A DNA stretch of 43,276 bases from Burkholderiaceae bacterium (GTDB taxonomy: Bacteria; Pseudomonadota; Gammaproteobacteria; Burkholderiales; Burkholderiaceae). Under the pieces are notes generated by a model. That model worked only from the letters and a program-made list of their open reading frames with translations, was not told the DNA's origin and ran no database searches. The stretch is from assembly GCA_947373615.1 (NCBI GenBank), contig CANBYN010000001.1, forward strand, positions 1 through 43,276. Direction: 5' to 3'. Every line of letters begins with the position of its first letter. The stretch's first letter is position 1. Both the position numbers and the translations under genes were made by a program. This document shows positions 23,535 through 31,417 of this stretch, in pieces.

Positions 23535-23900
23535 CTACTTAACTTCTTTTGGATTGAAGTAGGGGTTTTGAATAATTCCAAATCGATTTCCAAATGGGTC
23601 TTTTAATGCGGCGACCATAATGCCTTCACCAACATCAGTCACTGGTTCAAGCGATTCAGCGCCGAGATCCAATAATCTTTGAAAAGCCGTCTCTATATTT
23701 GCTACACCCCACAGTGGTTGTGATCCAGCTGTAGATGATTCGCCCTGTGGCAAAAGTCCAAGCTCAAAACCGCCTACCTGAAAGCCCACATAAAAGGCTT
23801 GATCATAATAGGGTTTCATCTCCAACACTTGTGAATACCAGTCTTTAGCTTTAGCCAAATCATTAACTGGATAGATTGCCGTTCTGAGTCCGAGGATCAT
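23535..23900 (-). CDS. VOC family protein (glyoxalase/bleomycin-resistance-like)
   Basis: 121 residues with the VOC beta-alpha-beta-beta-beta repeat pattern: TAIYPVNDLAKAKDWYSQVL then VGFQVGGFELGLLP, and in the second half ANIETAFQRLLDLGAESL and VAALKDPFGNRFGIIQNP, whose DPFGN...I pattern carries the usual metal-ligand region. Function could be dioxygenase, isomerase or resistance. It is the first gene after tRNA-Phe, 45 bp from its terminator, hence the most recent insert under the array model. Confidence 0.88.
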   Translation of the reverse strand: MILGLRTAIYPVNDLAKAKDWYSQVLEMKPYYDQAFYVGFQVGGFELGLLPQGESSTAGSQPLWGVANIETAFQRLLDLGAESLEPVTDVGEGIMVAALKDPFGNRFGIIQNPYFNPKEVK

Positions 23901-23945
23901 ATAAGCCTAATTAGGGTTGCGTTGGTTAAGAATAGCAAACCCCCA

Positions 23946-23975
23946 AATGAAAAAACCACCCGAAGGTGGCTTTTG
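23946..23975 (-). terminator. Terminator of tRNA-Phe
   Basis: Minus strand GCCACC TTCG GGTGGT followed by TTTTTCATTT, ten bases past the CCA. The same hairpin, in varying decay, is carried by the relics downstream. Confidence 0.88.
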
Positions 23976-23983
23976 GTGTCACT

Positions 23984-24059
23984 TGGTGGCCCGGGGCGGA
24001 ATCGAACCACCGACACAAGGATTTTCAATCCTCTGCTCTACCGACTGAGCTACCAGGCC
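23984..24059 (-). tRNA. tRNA-Phe (GAA)
   Basis: 76 bases with encoded CCA. Acceptor stem GGCCTGG pairs with CCGGGCC, D-arm AGCTCAGTCGGTAGAGC, anticodon loop TTGAAAA in a GAGGA / TCCTT stem, and T-loop TTCGATT in a GGTGG / CCGCC stem. The anticodon GAA reads Phe. Its 3' end is the parent sequence of the seven relics, so it is the probable integration site. Confidence 0.97.
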
Positions 24060-24069
24060 AAGACTGGGA

Positions 24070-24075
24070 ATTATA
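24070..24075 (-). promoter_or_regulatory. -10 box of the tRNA-Phe promoter
   Basis: Minus-strand TATAAT about ten bases upstream of the tRNA 5' end. The -35 region at the right distance is weak (TTTAGG-like). The 24060-24212 gap holds nothing else I can identify. Confidence 0.6.
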
Positions 24076-24212
24076 AATGAAACTGCATTCCAACCTAAAA
24101 AATGGCCAAACTACAGCTAACTCGACTAATTTGCTAGCAACACAATCCTATAGGGCGGCGCTCTAATAGATTGGGCGAGAATTAATAGCCAAAAATGCCG
24201 TGGCTCGCAATC

Positions 24213-26417
24213 TTAACTAATCTTAGTTTCTATTTTGGCTCGGGCCACATGTAATTTTCTGAAGCTGTCAATCATGCGGCGATGCCTGTCTAGCCCTTCT
24301 AGGTTTATGCTAGTTGGTGTCAGACCGTAGAATAGAACACTGCCGTCCACTGAGCCAATTGCTGCATCCATCCTCTCATTGCCAAAGATCCGACGCAAAT
24401 TAACTAAGTAGTCATCGAGCTCTAAAATTTCATCCAATAGAATTTCCAGTACCGCGTTTAAGGCCTGATAAAACAATCTGCGCTCAATTGTATTGTCGTT
24501 ATATTGCAGGAAGGCGCCCACCAATTCATGCGCTTCCGTAAAGCGTTTCAAGCTAAGATGAATCAGTAACTTCAACTCCAAAACTGTTAGTTGACCCCAA
24601 ACCGTATTTTCATCGAATTCAATTCCAATCAATGTGGCGATATCACCGTACTCATCGAGCTCATTACTCTCTAAACGCTCAAGAAGCATACTAAGGCCAG
24701 CATCATCTAAACGAGACAGGTTCAAAATATCAGAACGAAATAACAGCGCCTTGTTGGTGTTATCCCAAATTAGATCCTCTATTGGATAAATCTCAGAATA
24801 TCCTGGCACCAGTATCCGACAAGCGATCGCGCCCAGCTCGTCATACACTGCCACGTAAGCCTCTTTGCCTATAGATTTAATAATGCCAAACAAGGTTGCA
24901 GCCTCCTCGGCATTGGAGTTTTCACCATGGCTAGAGAAGTTCCATTCCACAAAATCATAGTCCGATTTAGCGCTGAAAAAATGCCACGAAACAATTCCAC
25001 TAGAATCAATAAAGTGTTCTACAAAATTATTTGGCTCAGTCACTGCCTCTCTTGAAAAAGTAGGTGGGGGTAGATCGTTAAGGCCTTCTAAACTACGCCC
25101 CTGCAGCAATTCCGTCAAACTACGCTCTAGTGCTACCTCCATACTTGGGTGTGCGCCGAATGAAGCAAACACGCCACCTGTCCGAGGATTTAATAAGGTG
25201 ACACACATTACTGGATAGACCCCACCCAATGAGGCATCTTTTACTAACACTGGAAAGCCCTGCTTTTCCAGTCCCTGAATGCCTGCCAAAATGCCAGGAA
25301 ATTTCGCCAGCACTTCCATCGGCACATCTGGCAAAGCAATTTCACCTTCCAGAATTTCGCGCTTAACAGCTCTTTCGAAAATCTCCGATAGGCATTGCAC
25401 CTGCGCTTCGGCAAGCGTGTTACCAGCACTCATGCCATTGCTAACGTAAAGATTTTCAATCAAGTTAGATGGGAAATAAATAGTCTCCCCATCTGATTGA
25501 CGAACAAAAGGCAACGAACAAATGCCGCGCTTTACGTTACCAGAATTGGTGTCAATCAGATGTGAGCTACGTAAATCGCCATCAGGATTAAAAATTTTCA
25601 GACAGCGCTCATCCAGAATTTCTGACGGTAAAGTATCGTTCTTGGCTGGCTTGAACCAGCGCTCGCTTGGGTGGTGTACAAACGCTGCGTTAGCGATATC
25701 TTCTCCCCAGTACGCACCGGCATAAAAATGGTTGTTACTCAGTCGCTCAATATATTCACCCAAAGCAGATGCCAATGCGCTTTCTTTTGTCGATCCCTTG
25801 CCATTGGTAAAACACATTGGAGAGTGGGCATCTCGGATATGCAAGGACCACACATTGGGAATGATATTGCGCCATGAGGCGATTTCAATCTTAATACCTA
25901 GATTCGCCAACACGCTAGTCATATTCACAATGGTTTGCTCTAGCGGGAGATCTTTGCCCACAATATATGTACTAGCATCAGATGCGGACTTTAAAGTCAA
26001 CAATGTTTGCGCATCAGCATCCAAGCTCTTAACTTCTTCAATGACAAACTCTGGCCCCGCTTGCACTACTTTCTTGACGGTACAGCGTTCGATGGAACGC
26101 AAAATGCCTTGGCGGTCATTTGCCGAGATATCTTCTGGCAATTCAACCTGAATCTTAAAAATCTGCTGATAACGGTTTTCAGGGTCGACAACATTATTCT
26201 GTGAAAGCCGAATATTTTCGGTGGAAATATTACGAGTGGCACAGTAAAGCTTCACAAAATAGGCGGCACATAAGGCTGAAGAAGCTAGAAAGTAATCGAA
26301 AGGACCTGGAGCAGAGCCATCACCTTTATATCGGATGGGCTGGTCGGCAATCACCGTGAAGTCATCGAACTTAGCTTCAAGACGTAACTTATCGAGAAAG
26401 TTAACTTTAATTTCCAT
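24213..26417 (-). CDS. ycaO: OsmC-YcaO fusion protein (YcaO-type ATP-dependent cyclodehydratase homologue)
   Basis: 734 residues from the ATG at 26417. Residues 1 to about 135 form an OsmC-like domain (KGDGSAPGPFDYFLASSALCAAYFVKLYC, later IERCTVKKV) carrying the two cysteines typical of OsmC peroxidases. From about 170 to 550 lies a YcaO domain: GKGSTKESALASALGEYIERLS, GMSAGNTLAEAQVQCLSEIFERAVKREI, and SFGAHPSMEVALERSLTELLQGR. The C-terminal 180 residues are helical. E. coli YcaO assists RimO in beta-methylthiolation of ribosomal protein S12; whether this protein does so is inference, and no rimO is nearby. An in-frame upstream start would add 38 atypical residues. Confidence 0.9.
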   Translation of the reverse strand: MEIKVNFLDKLRLEAKFDDFTVIADQPIRYKGDGSAPGPFDYFLASSALCAAYFVKLYCATRNISTENIRLSQNNVVDPENRYQQIFKIQVELPEDISANDRQGILRSIERCTVKKVVQAGPEFVIEEVKSLDADAQTLLTLKSASDASTYIVGKDLPLEQTIVNMTSVLANLGIKIEIASWRNIIPNVWSLHIRDAHSPMCFTNGKGSTKESALASALGEYIERLSNNHFYAGAYWGEDIANAAFVHHPSERWFKPAKNDTLPSEILDERCLKIFNPDGDLRSSHLIDTNSGNVKRGICSLPFVRQSDGETIYFPSNLIENLYVSNGMSAGNTLAEAQVQCLSEIFERAVKREILEGEIALPDVPMEVLAKFPGILAGIQGLEKQGFPVLVKDASLGGVYPVMCVTLLNPRTGGVFASFGAHPSMEVALERSLTELLQGRSLEGLNDLPPPTFSREAVTEPNNFVEHFIDSSGIVSWHFFSAKSDYDFVEWNFSSHGENSNAEEAATLFGIIKSIGKEAYVAVYDELGAIACRILVPGYSEIYPIEDLIWDNTNKALLFRSDILNLSRLDDAGLSMLLERLESNELDEYGDIATLIGIEFDENTVWGQLTVLELKLLIHLSLKRFTEAHELVGAFLQYNDNTIERRLFYQALNAVLEILLDEILELDDYLVNLRRIFGNERMDAAIGSVDGSVLFYGLTPTSINLEGLDRHRRMIDSFRKLHVARAKIETKIS

Positions 26418-26508
26418 TGAAATAATTCCGAAAATGATGTGGACGCTATTATCTGTCGCTACACCGTTGCCGCGCAATCTTGCGAGGATTTTTATAAACG
26501 CAAAAGAT

Positions 26509-26534
26509 AATTTGCCGATTTTTTTCGACAAATT
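26509..26534 (-). terminator. Probable terminator after the ntrYX operon
   Basis: Minus strand AATTTGTCG AAAAAAAT CGGCAAATT (nine pairs including one G-T), followed by ATCTTTTG. It lies 14 bases past the ntrX stop. Confidence 0.6.
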
Positions 26535-26548
26535 ATTTACTTAAGGCC

Positions 26549-27232
26549 TTATTGCTCGCCCTTATTCCGTGATGTGTCGATGCCTAAAGCTTTGAGCTTG
26601 CGATAAAGATGGGTTCGCTCCAAACCTGTGTACTCGGAAATCTTGGTCATGCTCCCACCCATGATTTGCATTTGGTGCTCAAAGTAGGCTTTTTCAAAAA
26701 GATCTCTTGCCTCTCTTAGAGGAAGATCGAAGTAGGTTTTTGCAATCCCACTTATGTACTCGTCTTCAGGCGCGCAAGCACTTACTTCAGTCACCGCTGG
26801 TCTGAGTGCATTACTAGTGCTCGAGCTAGGCTGAACTGTGCGCTCTTCTTCCGGCTCTACATATTTAGGCGAGCTCTCCAAAGCCTTGTTAACTGTCTTT
26901 AGAAGCTTTTGTAAAGCGATCGGCTTTTCTAAAAAGTTCAGCGCGCCAATGCGTGTTGCTTCAACTGCGGTATCAATTGTGGCGTGCCCTGACATCATGA
27001 CCACGGGCATTGTCAATTGACCAGTCTTAGACCACTCTTTTAACAAAGTAATGCCATCTGTATCTGGCATCCAAATATCCAATAACACAAGGTCTGGTCG
27101 CATTTGTTCACGAATAGTGCGTGCTTGAATAGCATTTTCTGCCACGTATACAGTGTGGCCTTCATCCGTCAGAATCTCATTGAGAAGCTCACGAATTCCC
27201 ATCTCATCATCAACCACCAAAATACAAGCCAT
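26549..27232 (-). CDS. ntrX: NtrX-like response regulator lacking the AAA+ domain
   Basis: 227 residues. The receiver domain has VVDDE, the phosphorylation site in DLVLLDIWMPDTDG, MMSGHA and a Lys in FLEKPI. After a variable linker comes a C-terminal Fis-type helix-turn-helix (KISEYTGLERTHLYRKLKALGID) preceded by FEKAYFEHQM. Classical NtrX has a central AAA+ sigma54-activator domain of about 240 residues, which is absent here, so this protein cannot activate sigma54 in the usual way and probably acts as a direct DNA binder. It follows the sensor kinase gene by 2 bp, as the last gene of a seven-gene operon. Confidence 0.9.
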   Translation of the reverse strand: MACILVVDDEMGIRELLNEILTDEGHTVYVAENAIQARTIREQMRPDLVLLDIWMPDTDGITLLKEWSKTGQLTMPVVMMSGHATIDTAVEATRIGALNFLEKPIALQKLLKTVNKALESSPKYVEPEEERTVQPSSSTSNALRPAVTEVSACAPEDEYISGIAKTYFDLPLREARDLFEKAYFEHQMQIMGGSMTKISEYTGLERTHLYRKLKALGIDTSRNKGEQ

Positions 27233-27234
27233 AC

Positions 27235-29526
27235 TTAGGCCGCCTCTTTTGCTAAATTCATAAACAGAATTGATACTTGCGCACCGATCACATCCTCCCC
27301 CTGCATACGGTTTCGGATTTTAATCTTGGCTGCATGGTCATCAATAATTTTCTTTACCACTGCCAAACCTAATCCCGTACCCTTACTCTTGGTTGTTACA
27401 TATGGCTCGAATGCTCTTGCCAATATCTTAGCTGGAAATCCAATCCCGCAATCACTTATTGTCAACCGAACTGCATTTTGCACTACGCCAGTGTGCCCAC
27501 CATAGGGCACCAATTCAGTTTTTACCTCGACTGGTTCACTCGGGTTTGGGCCCTCAAGCGTGGAATCTTGCGCATTTTGAAGTAAATTGTGAATTACCTG
27601 TCTTAACTGAGTAGCGTCGCCCATGATGTTTGGGCAGCTAGGATCGAGGTGAGTTCGCAATGGACTGCCTTCATATAAACCCAAAATCTCTGTAGTGAGC
27701 GTATTGATAGATACCGACTTTAGTTGAGGTGCTGGTGTTTTAGCAAAATCCCTAAAGTCATTCACCATCTGCTTCATGGCTTGTACCTGGCCAATAATGG
27801 TTCCGGTACTTCGGTTCAGCATTTCCTCTTGCTCTGGGTTCAACTTGCCGGCAAGCTTGTGCTGCAATCTCTCCGCTGAGAGCTGAATAGGGGTAAGTGG
27901 GTTTTTGATTTCATGAGCTAGTCGTCTTGCAACCTCACTCCATGCAATAGACCTTTGCGCACTGACAACATCGGTAATATCATCAAAAACCACCATTCGC
28001 AGTTCGCTCGTCAACTCAGTTCCTCGGACAAACAAGGTCACACCCAACTCGTTTTCAAACTCGTTGGTGGAATGCAATTGGATTTGCTTTTGCCATACAG
28101 GGGCAATTGGCTGCCCAAACTGGGCTGCAGGGACATCGCTAGCTACGGCAAGCTTGATTGTTGCAAAGCCTTCCTTAATTGCCCCCTCAAATTCTAAAAG
28201 GCTAGGACTATGACTAAGTGGCTTACCGTCCAATTGCGTCAGATCTTGCACAAAAATTCTATCTGCCCCAGCATTACTGGAGACTACGTTGTAGTTTTTA
28301 TCAAAAATACACACTCCCGCAGTTAAGCTACCCAGAACTTTTTCTAAAAACGACTTTGATTCTTGTAAAGAATTTCGCGTATCGGCAAGCTGGCTTGTCA
28401 TGACGTTAAATTGGCGAGTCAGCAGGCCCAACTCATCTCCAGTATCTAGTTCTGGTTTAGGTGACAAGTCCCCCTGAGCTACGGCTTGAGTTCCCTTTAA
28501 AAGCATCAAAAGAGGGCGGGCAAGCTGCCGGCCCAATAAAAGAGCCAAAGTAATTGCTACAAATACTGCAAAAAATAAAGTTAGCGTTAAAGTACCTACA
28601 AACATTTTGCGCAAACCAGTACGTCCCAAGGACTTCTCTTGATATTCGCTATAGGCAGACTCAACCGCAAAAATATTCTTGGCCAATGGGACCGGAATAT
28701 AACGCACCAACTGTAAAAAATATTTATCGTCTGCGTCTTTGCTGCGGGTAGAGTTCTTTCTAACAATCGGCACAATCGCTCTTACTCGATAGCCCCGTTG
28801 ACCCCCTTCCATCTCAATTTGGTCTAAAAAAGTAACGCCCTTCTTTTTAAAAGCCTCCGAAATGACATCAGAACTAGGCGCAGGAAAATATTTTTTGGGC
28901 TTTAGCTCACTAGTAAAAATTAAATTGCGTCGCATATCAAAGAGACTGAGCTCTTGAATACCAAATTGGTTACGAATCTTCATAACTGTTGTGGCGACCT
29001 GATCAGTGGTTGCGCCTGAGGGGGCCTGCACAATCTGTTCAGCAATAAAATTTCCCTCGCCCAAAATCTCTTCTTGGGCAACTTGCAATGTAATGCGCCC
29101 CAACTCTAAGCCAGAGTTCAACGCTGATTCGACTTTCACATCAAACCAAGTTTCAATGCTGCGAGAAACGAACTGTAGAGAAACGCCATACAAAATCAAA
29201 CCCGGCACGATTCCAACTAAAGCAAAAATCATTGCTAATTTCGCAATTAACCGCGTGCCAAAATGACCTCGGTACCAACGAACCGCAATCACACTCACCA
29301 AAATTAAAATAACTAAGGTTAAACAAATGCCAATAATTACATTAGCGGCATATAACCAAATAAAATAATTATCAAAAAATTTGGTATTGGACGATGCGAT
29401 GGATAGTAATACCAATAGCAATAATGCAAAAATACCAATCGCGCCAATCGCAATCGGAATTACTTTTTTTCTCCAAGCCTTTGATGCAAAAAAGTCGGCC
29501 TTAAGCAGTGCTAAAGGAGCTTTCAT
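27235..29526 (-). CDS. ntrY: NtrY-like sensor histidine kinase
   Basis: 763 residues. The N-terminus has several transmembrane helices around a periplasmic sensor region, followed by HAMP (LLGRQLARPLLMLLKGTQAVAQGDLS), a PAS-like region, the phospho-acceptor block SEVARRLAHEIKNPLTPIQLSAERLQ, an N box HNLLQNAQDST, and G boxes DCGIGFPAKIL and SKGTGLGLAVVKKIIDDH. This order is that of NtrY. ATG at 29526 overlaps the DUF4390 stop (ATGA), so translation is coupled. Its partner regulator follows. NtrYX systems sense nitrogen or redox status in other Proteobacteria; the signal here is unknown. Confidence 0.92.
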   Translation of the reverse strand: MKAPLALLKADFFASKAWRKKVIPIAIGAIGIFALLLLVLLSIASSNTKFFDNYFIWLYAANVIIGICLTLVILILVSVIAVRWYRGHFGTRLIAKLAMIFALVGIVPGLILYGVSLQFVSRSIETWFDVKVESALNSGLELGRITLQVAQEEILGEGNFIAEQIVQAPSGATTDQVATTVMKIRNQFGIQELSLFDMRRNLIFTSELKPKKYFPAPSSDVISEAFKKKGVTFLDQIEMEGGQRGYRVRAIVPIVRKNSTRSKDADDKYFLQLVRYIPVPLAKNIFAVESAYSEYQEKSLGRTGLRKMFVGTLTLTLFFAVFVAITLALLLGRQLARPLLMLLKGTQAVAQGDLSPKPELDTGDELGLLTRQFNVMTSQLADTRNSLQESKSFLEKVLGSLTAGVCIFDKNYNVVSSNAGADRIFVQDLTQLDGKPLSHSPSLLEFEGAIKEGFATIKLAVASDVPAAQFGQPIAPVWQKQIQLHSTNEFENELGVTLFVRGTELTSELRMVVFDDITDVVSAQRSIAWSEVARRLAHEIKNPLTPIQLSAERLQHKLAGKLNPEQEEMLNRSTGTIIGQVQAMKQMVNDFRDFAKTPAPQLKSVSINTLTTEILGLYEGSPLRTHLDPSCPNIMGDATQLRQVIHNLLQNAQDSTLEGPNPSEPVEVKTELVPYGGHTGVVQNAVRLTISDCGIGFPAKILARAFEPYVTTKSKGTGLGLAVVKKIIDDHAAKIKIRNRMQGEDVIGAQVSILFMNLAKEAA

Positions 29527-30104
29527 CGTTTGATTAAGTTGGGCCCATTGGGCGTAAGCGGAAAACGGAACCAATCGCTAGAAACATTCCAATCGCGATT
29601 ATTCAATGCATTTACTTGAAATGGCTTGGGAAGCTTGCTTAAATCTAGAACCATTCGCAAACCTGCTGTGTAAGCCTTATTGGGATCTAGCTGAGTGTTA
29701 TCAATCACATTCCATCCACCAATACTGCCCACCGCTTGTAATGCCTCGGAGATAGTTTTTGCTGAGAATGTGAATCCCTCGGAGGCAATCCGATATTGCT
29801 GAGTGAGCGGCTGATAAGACAATCGTGTTTGCCTTTGAACAAACACTGGTCTTTCTTCAAACCAATACCAGCGTCCCCGCGTTAAATCAAACTCCGCCTG
29901 AAAATAGAGCACCACGCCTTTTTGAACAGCATCTTCTAAGCCTGGTGATAACTCAATCTGAAATGCGGCACTCAATAGCCAGTCATTATCGACCCTCTCC
30001 AACTCGAAGGATTTGATTTTGATACCCTCTGCATTAACGGCCGTTGTAAATACCCCCAAGGCCATCAAACACACAAAGATGGATTGTTTAATTCGTTGGT
30101 TCAT
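29523..30104 (-). CDS. DUF4390 domain protein, exported
   Basis: 193 residues with a signal peptide (QSIFVCLMALGVFTTAVNAE). The mature part has the DUF4390 features ELSPGLEDAVQKGVVLYF, FDLTRGRWYWFEERPVF and the late WNVSSDWFRFPLTPN. The fold is probably beta-rich and periplasmic; the function is unknown. It is always found next to rsmB and NtrY-like genes in Burkholderiales, as I recall, so it may belong to the sensory input of NtrY. It overlaps rsmB by 17 bp and ntrY by 4 bp. Confidence 0.9.
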   Translation of the reverse strand: MNQRIKQSIFVCLMALGVFTTAVNAEGIKIKSFELERVDNDWLLSAAFQIELSPGLEDAVQKGVVLYFQAEFDLTRGRWYWFEERPVFVQRQTRLSYQPLTQQYRIASEGFTFSAKTISEALQAVGSIGGWNVIDNTQLDPNKAYTAGLRMVLDLSKLPKPFQVNALNNRDWNVSSDWFRFPLTPNGPNLIKR

Positions 30105-31416
30105 GACTCATTTTTTTAAACAAAGCATAGTAAAAACCGTCATTTAACTCGGTGGGCAATAGCTGCCCCGGAGAGTCCAATCGTAATGCATTGCTATGTT
30201 CTGTAGCAAACCAAATTGCCTGCCCCTCCCCCTCCTCTGGGAATAATGAGCATGTCACATACAAAAGTAGCCCACCCGGCTTTAGCATCTTCCATGCCTG
30301 ACTCAAAATACTCCGCTGCCTTAGCTGTAAAGCCTTTATATCTGCCTCACGCCGTAAGAAGGGTATATCTGGGTGTCTGGACACAATTCCCGAAGCTGAG
30401 CAAGGAGCATCTAGCAAAATCTTGTCAAATGGCGCTCCATCCCACCAAGACGCTTTTGAGGCATCCCCTCTTAATACCCGAACATTTTGAGAATGTAAGC
30501 GTAATCGATCTAAGTTTCCCCCTATTTTTCCGATACGCTCGCCATCAAGCTCAAGGGCAAACATCTCGCAATCAGCCAACTCCAATAAGTGGGCAGTCTT
30601 TCCGCCAGGTGCAGCGCAGGCATCCAAGACTCTTTCGCCCGGCTGAGGATTTAGCAAAACCGCCGCTAACTGCGCTCCTGCATCCTGTACCGAAACTGCA
30701 CCACTATAAAAACTTGGCAAATCTGAAACTGGAACAGGCTCAGTTAACAACAGAGCAGAAGGCAACTGAACACCTGCAATCTCTTCAATGGGGCTCGAAA
30801 TAATCCCTGCTTCTCTTAATAGAGTTTGATATTGTTCACGCGAATATTGTTTCTGATTTACTCGCAAAATTAATGGCGCACGCTTTGCTTGTTGAAACAA
30901 AATTGATTGCCACACCTTTGCATAGTTGAGCTTCAAGTTAGCCCGCCACCAAGCCGGAACATACATTGGTATAGGGTCTGGAGGGTAGTGCTTTTCACCT
31001 TCTACTGGCTGCACAGTGAGGCTTACTTTCCTTAACACTGCATTTACCAAGCCCTTTGCATAGACCGTCTGATCATATTCGCCACAAGCCCTAACAGCCT
31101 GATCAACAATGGTGTGAGGAGCATAACCTTTGCCTTCTATGGTTTCCTGCAAAAACAGAGCAATTGCCACCGCGAGCAAATGCTCAACTTCAGGAGGCGG
31201 TGGCTTTGGAATAAATTGCTTAATCAACTCATGAGAACGAACCCATTTGCGCAATGCATCGAAAGTGAGGCTTTGCACAATCGGTCGCTCATGGGCATCT
31301 AGCTGATCCAAGACCTCTGTGAGCGAACTACCACTCATTACCTCTCCAATCGCTTGTGCAGCAATGGTGATTGCTTCAGAAAGCGGAAGACTGCGTGGTG
31401 TTTTTTGATCAGTCAA
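30088..31416 (-). CDS. rsmB: 16S rRNA (cytosine-967-C5)-methyltransferase RsmB
   Basis: 442 residues: an N-terminal NusB-like helical domain (to about 150), then a Rossmann methyltransferase with the SAM site VLDACAAPGGKTAHLLEL, motif IV LLDAPCSASGIVSRHPDI with the catalytic-cycle Cys, and motif VI LLYVTCSLFPEEGEGQ with the second Cys. It methylates C967 of 16S rRNA. It lies within the def-fmt-htpX-rsmB-DUF4390-ntrYX operon, one base after htpX. Confidence 0.95.
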   Translation of the reverse strand: MTDQKTPRSLPLSEAITIAAQAIGEVMSGSSLTEVLDQLDAHERPIVQSLTFDALRKWVRSHELIKQFIPKPPPPEVEHLLAVAIALFLQETIEGKGYAPHTIVDQAVRACGEYDQTVYAKGLVNAVLRKVSLTVQPVEGEKHYPPDPIPMYVPAWWRANLKLNYAKVWQSILFQQAKRAPLILRVNQKQYSREQYQTLLREAGIISSPIEEIAGVQLPSALLLTEPVPVSDLPSFYSGAVSVQDAGAQLAAVLLNPQPGERVLDACAAPGGKTAHLLELADCEMFALELDGERIGKIGGNLDRLRLHSQNVRVLRGDASKASWWDGAPFDKILLDAPCSASGIVSRHPDIPFLRREADIKALQLRQRSILSQAWKMLKPGGLLLYVTCSLFPEEGEGQAIWFATEHSNALRLDSPGQLLPTELNDGFYYALFKKMSHEPTN

Positions 31417-31417
31417 A

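Larger units (their letters stand above)
16550..24059 (-). mobile_element. tRNA-Phe-anchored array of gene cassettes separated by tRNA 3'-end relics
   Basis: An intact tRNA-Phe (23984-24059) is followed on its own strand by seven units. Each unit holds one to three genes, all on the minus strand, and ends in a degraded copy of the tRNA 3' part (T-arm, acceptor, CCA) plus the tRNA terminator hairpin. Spacing between CCA positions is roughly 1140, 650, 1600, 1100, 590, 1590 and 730 bp. Copies diverge more with distance from the tRNA. This fits repeated site-specific insertion at the tRNA 3' end. No integrase, transposase or phage gene is present, so a recombinase acting in trans or since lost is inferred. 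Confidence 0.78.

Noticed and set aside
16550..24059. Class 1-type integron or CRISPR array
   Set aside because: No intI-like gene and no typical attC (R'/R'' core sites) are present. Repeats are about 80 bp and separated by whole genes, not short spacers.
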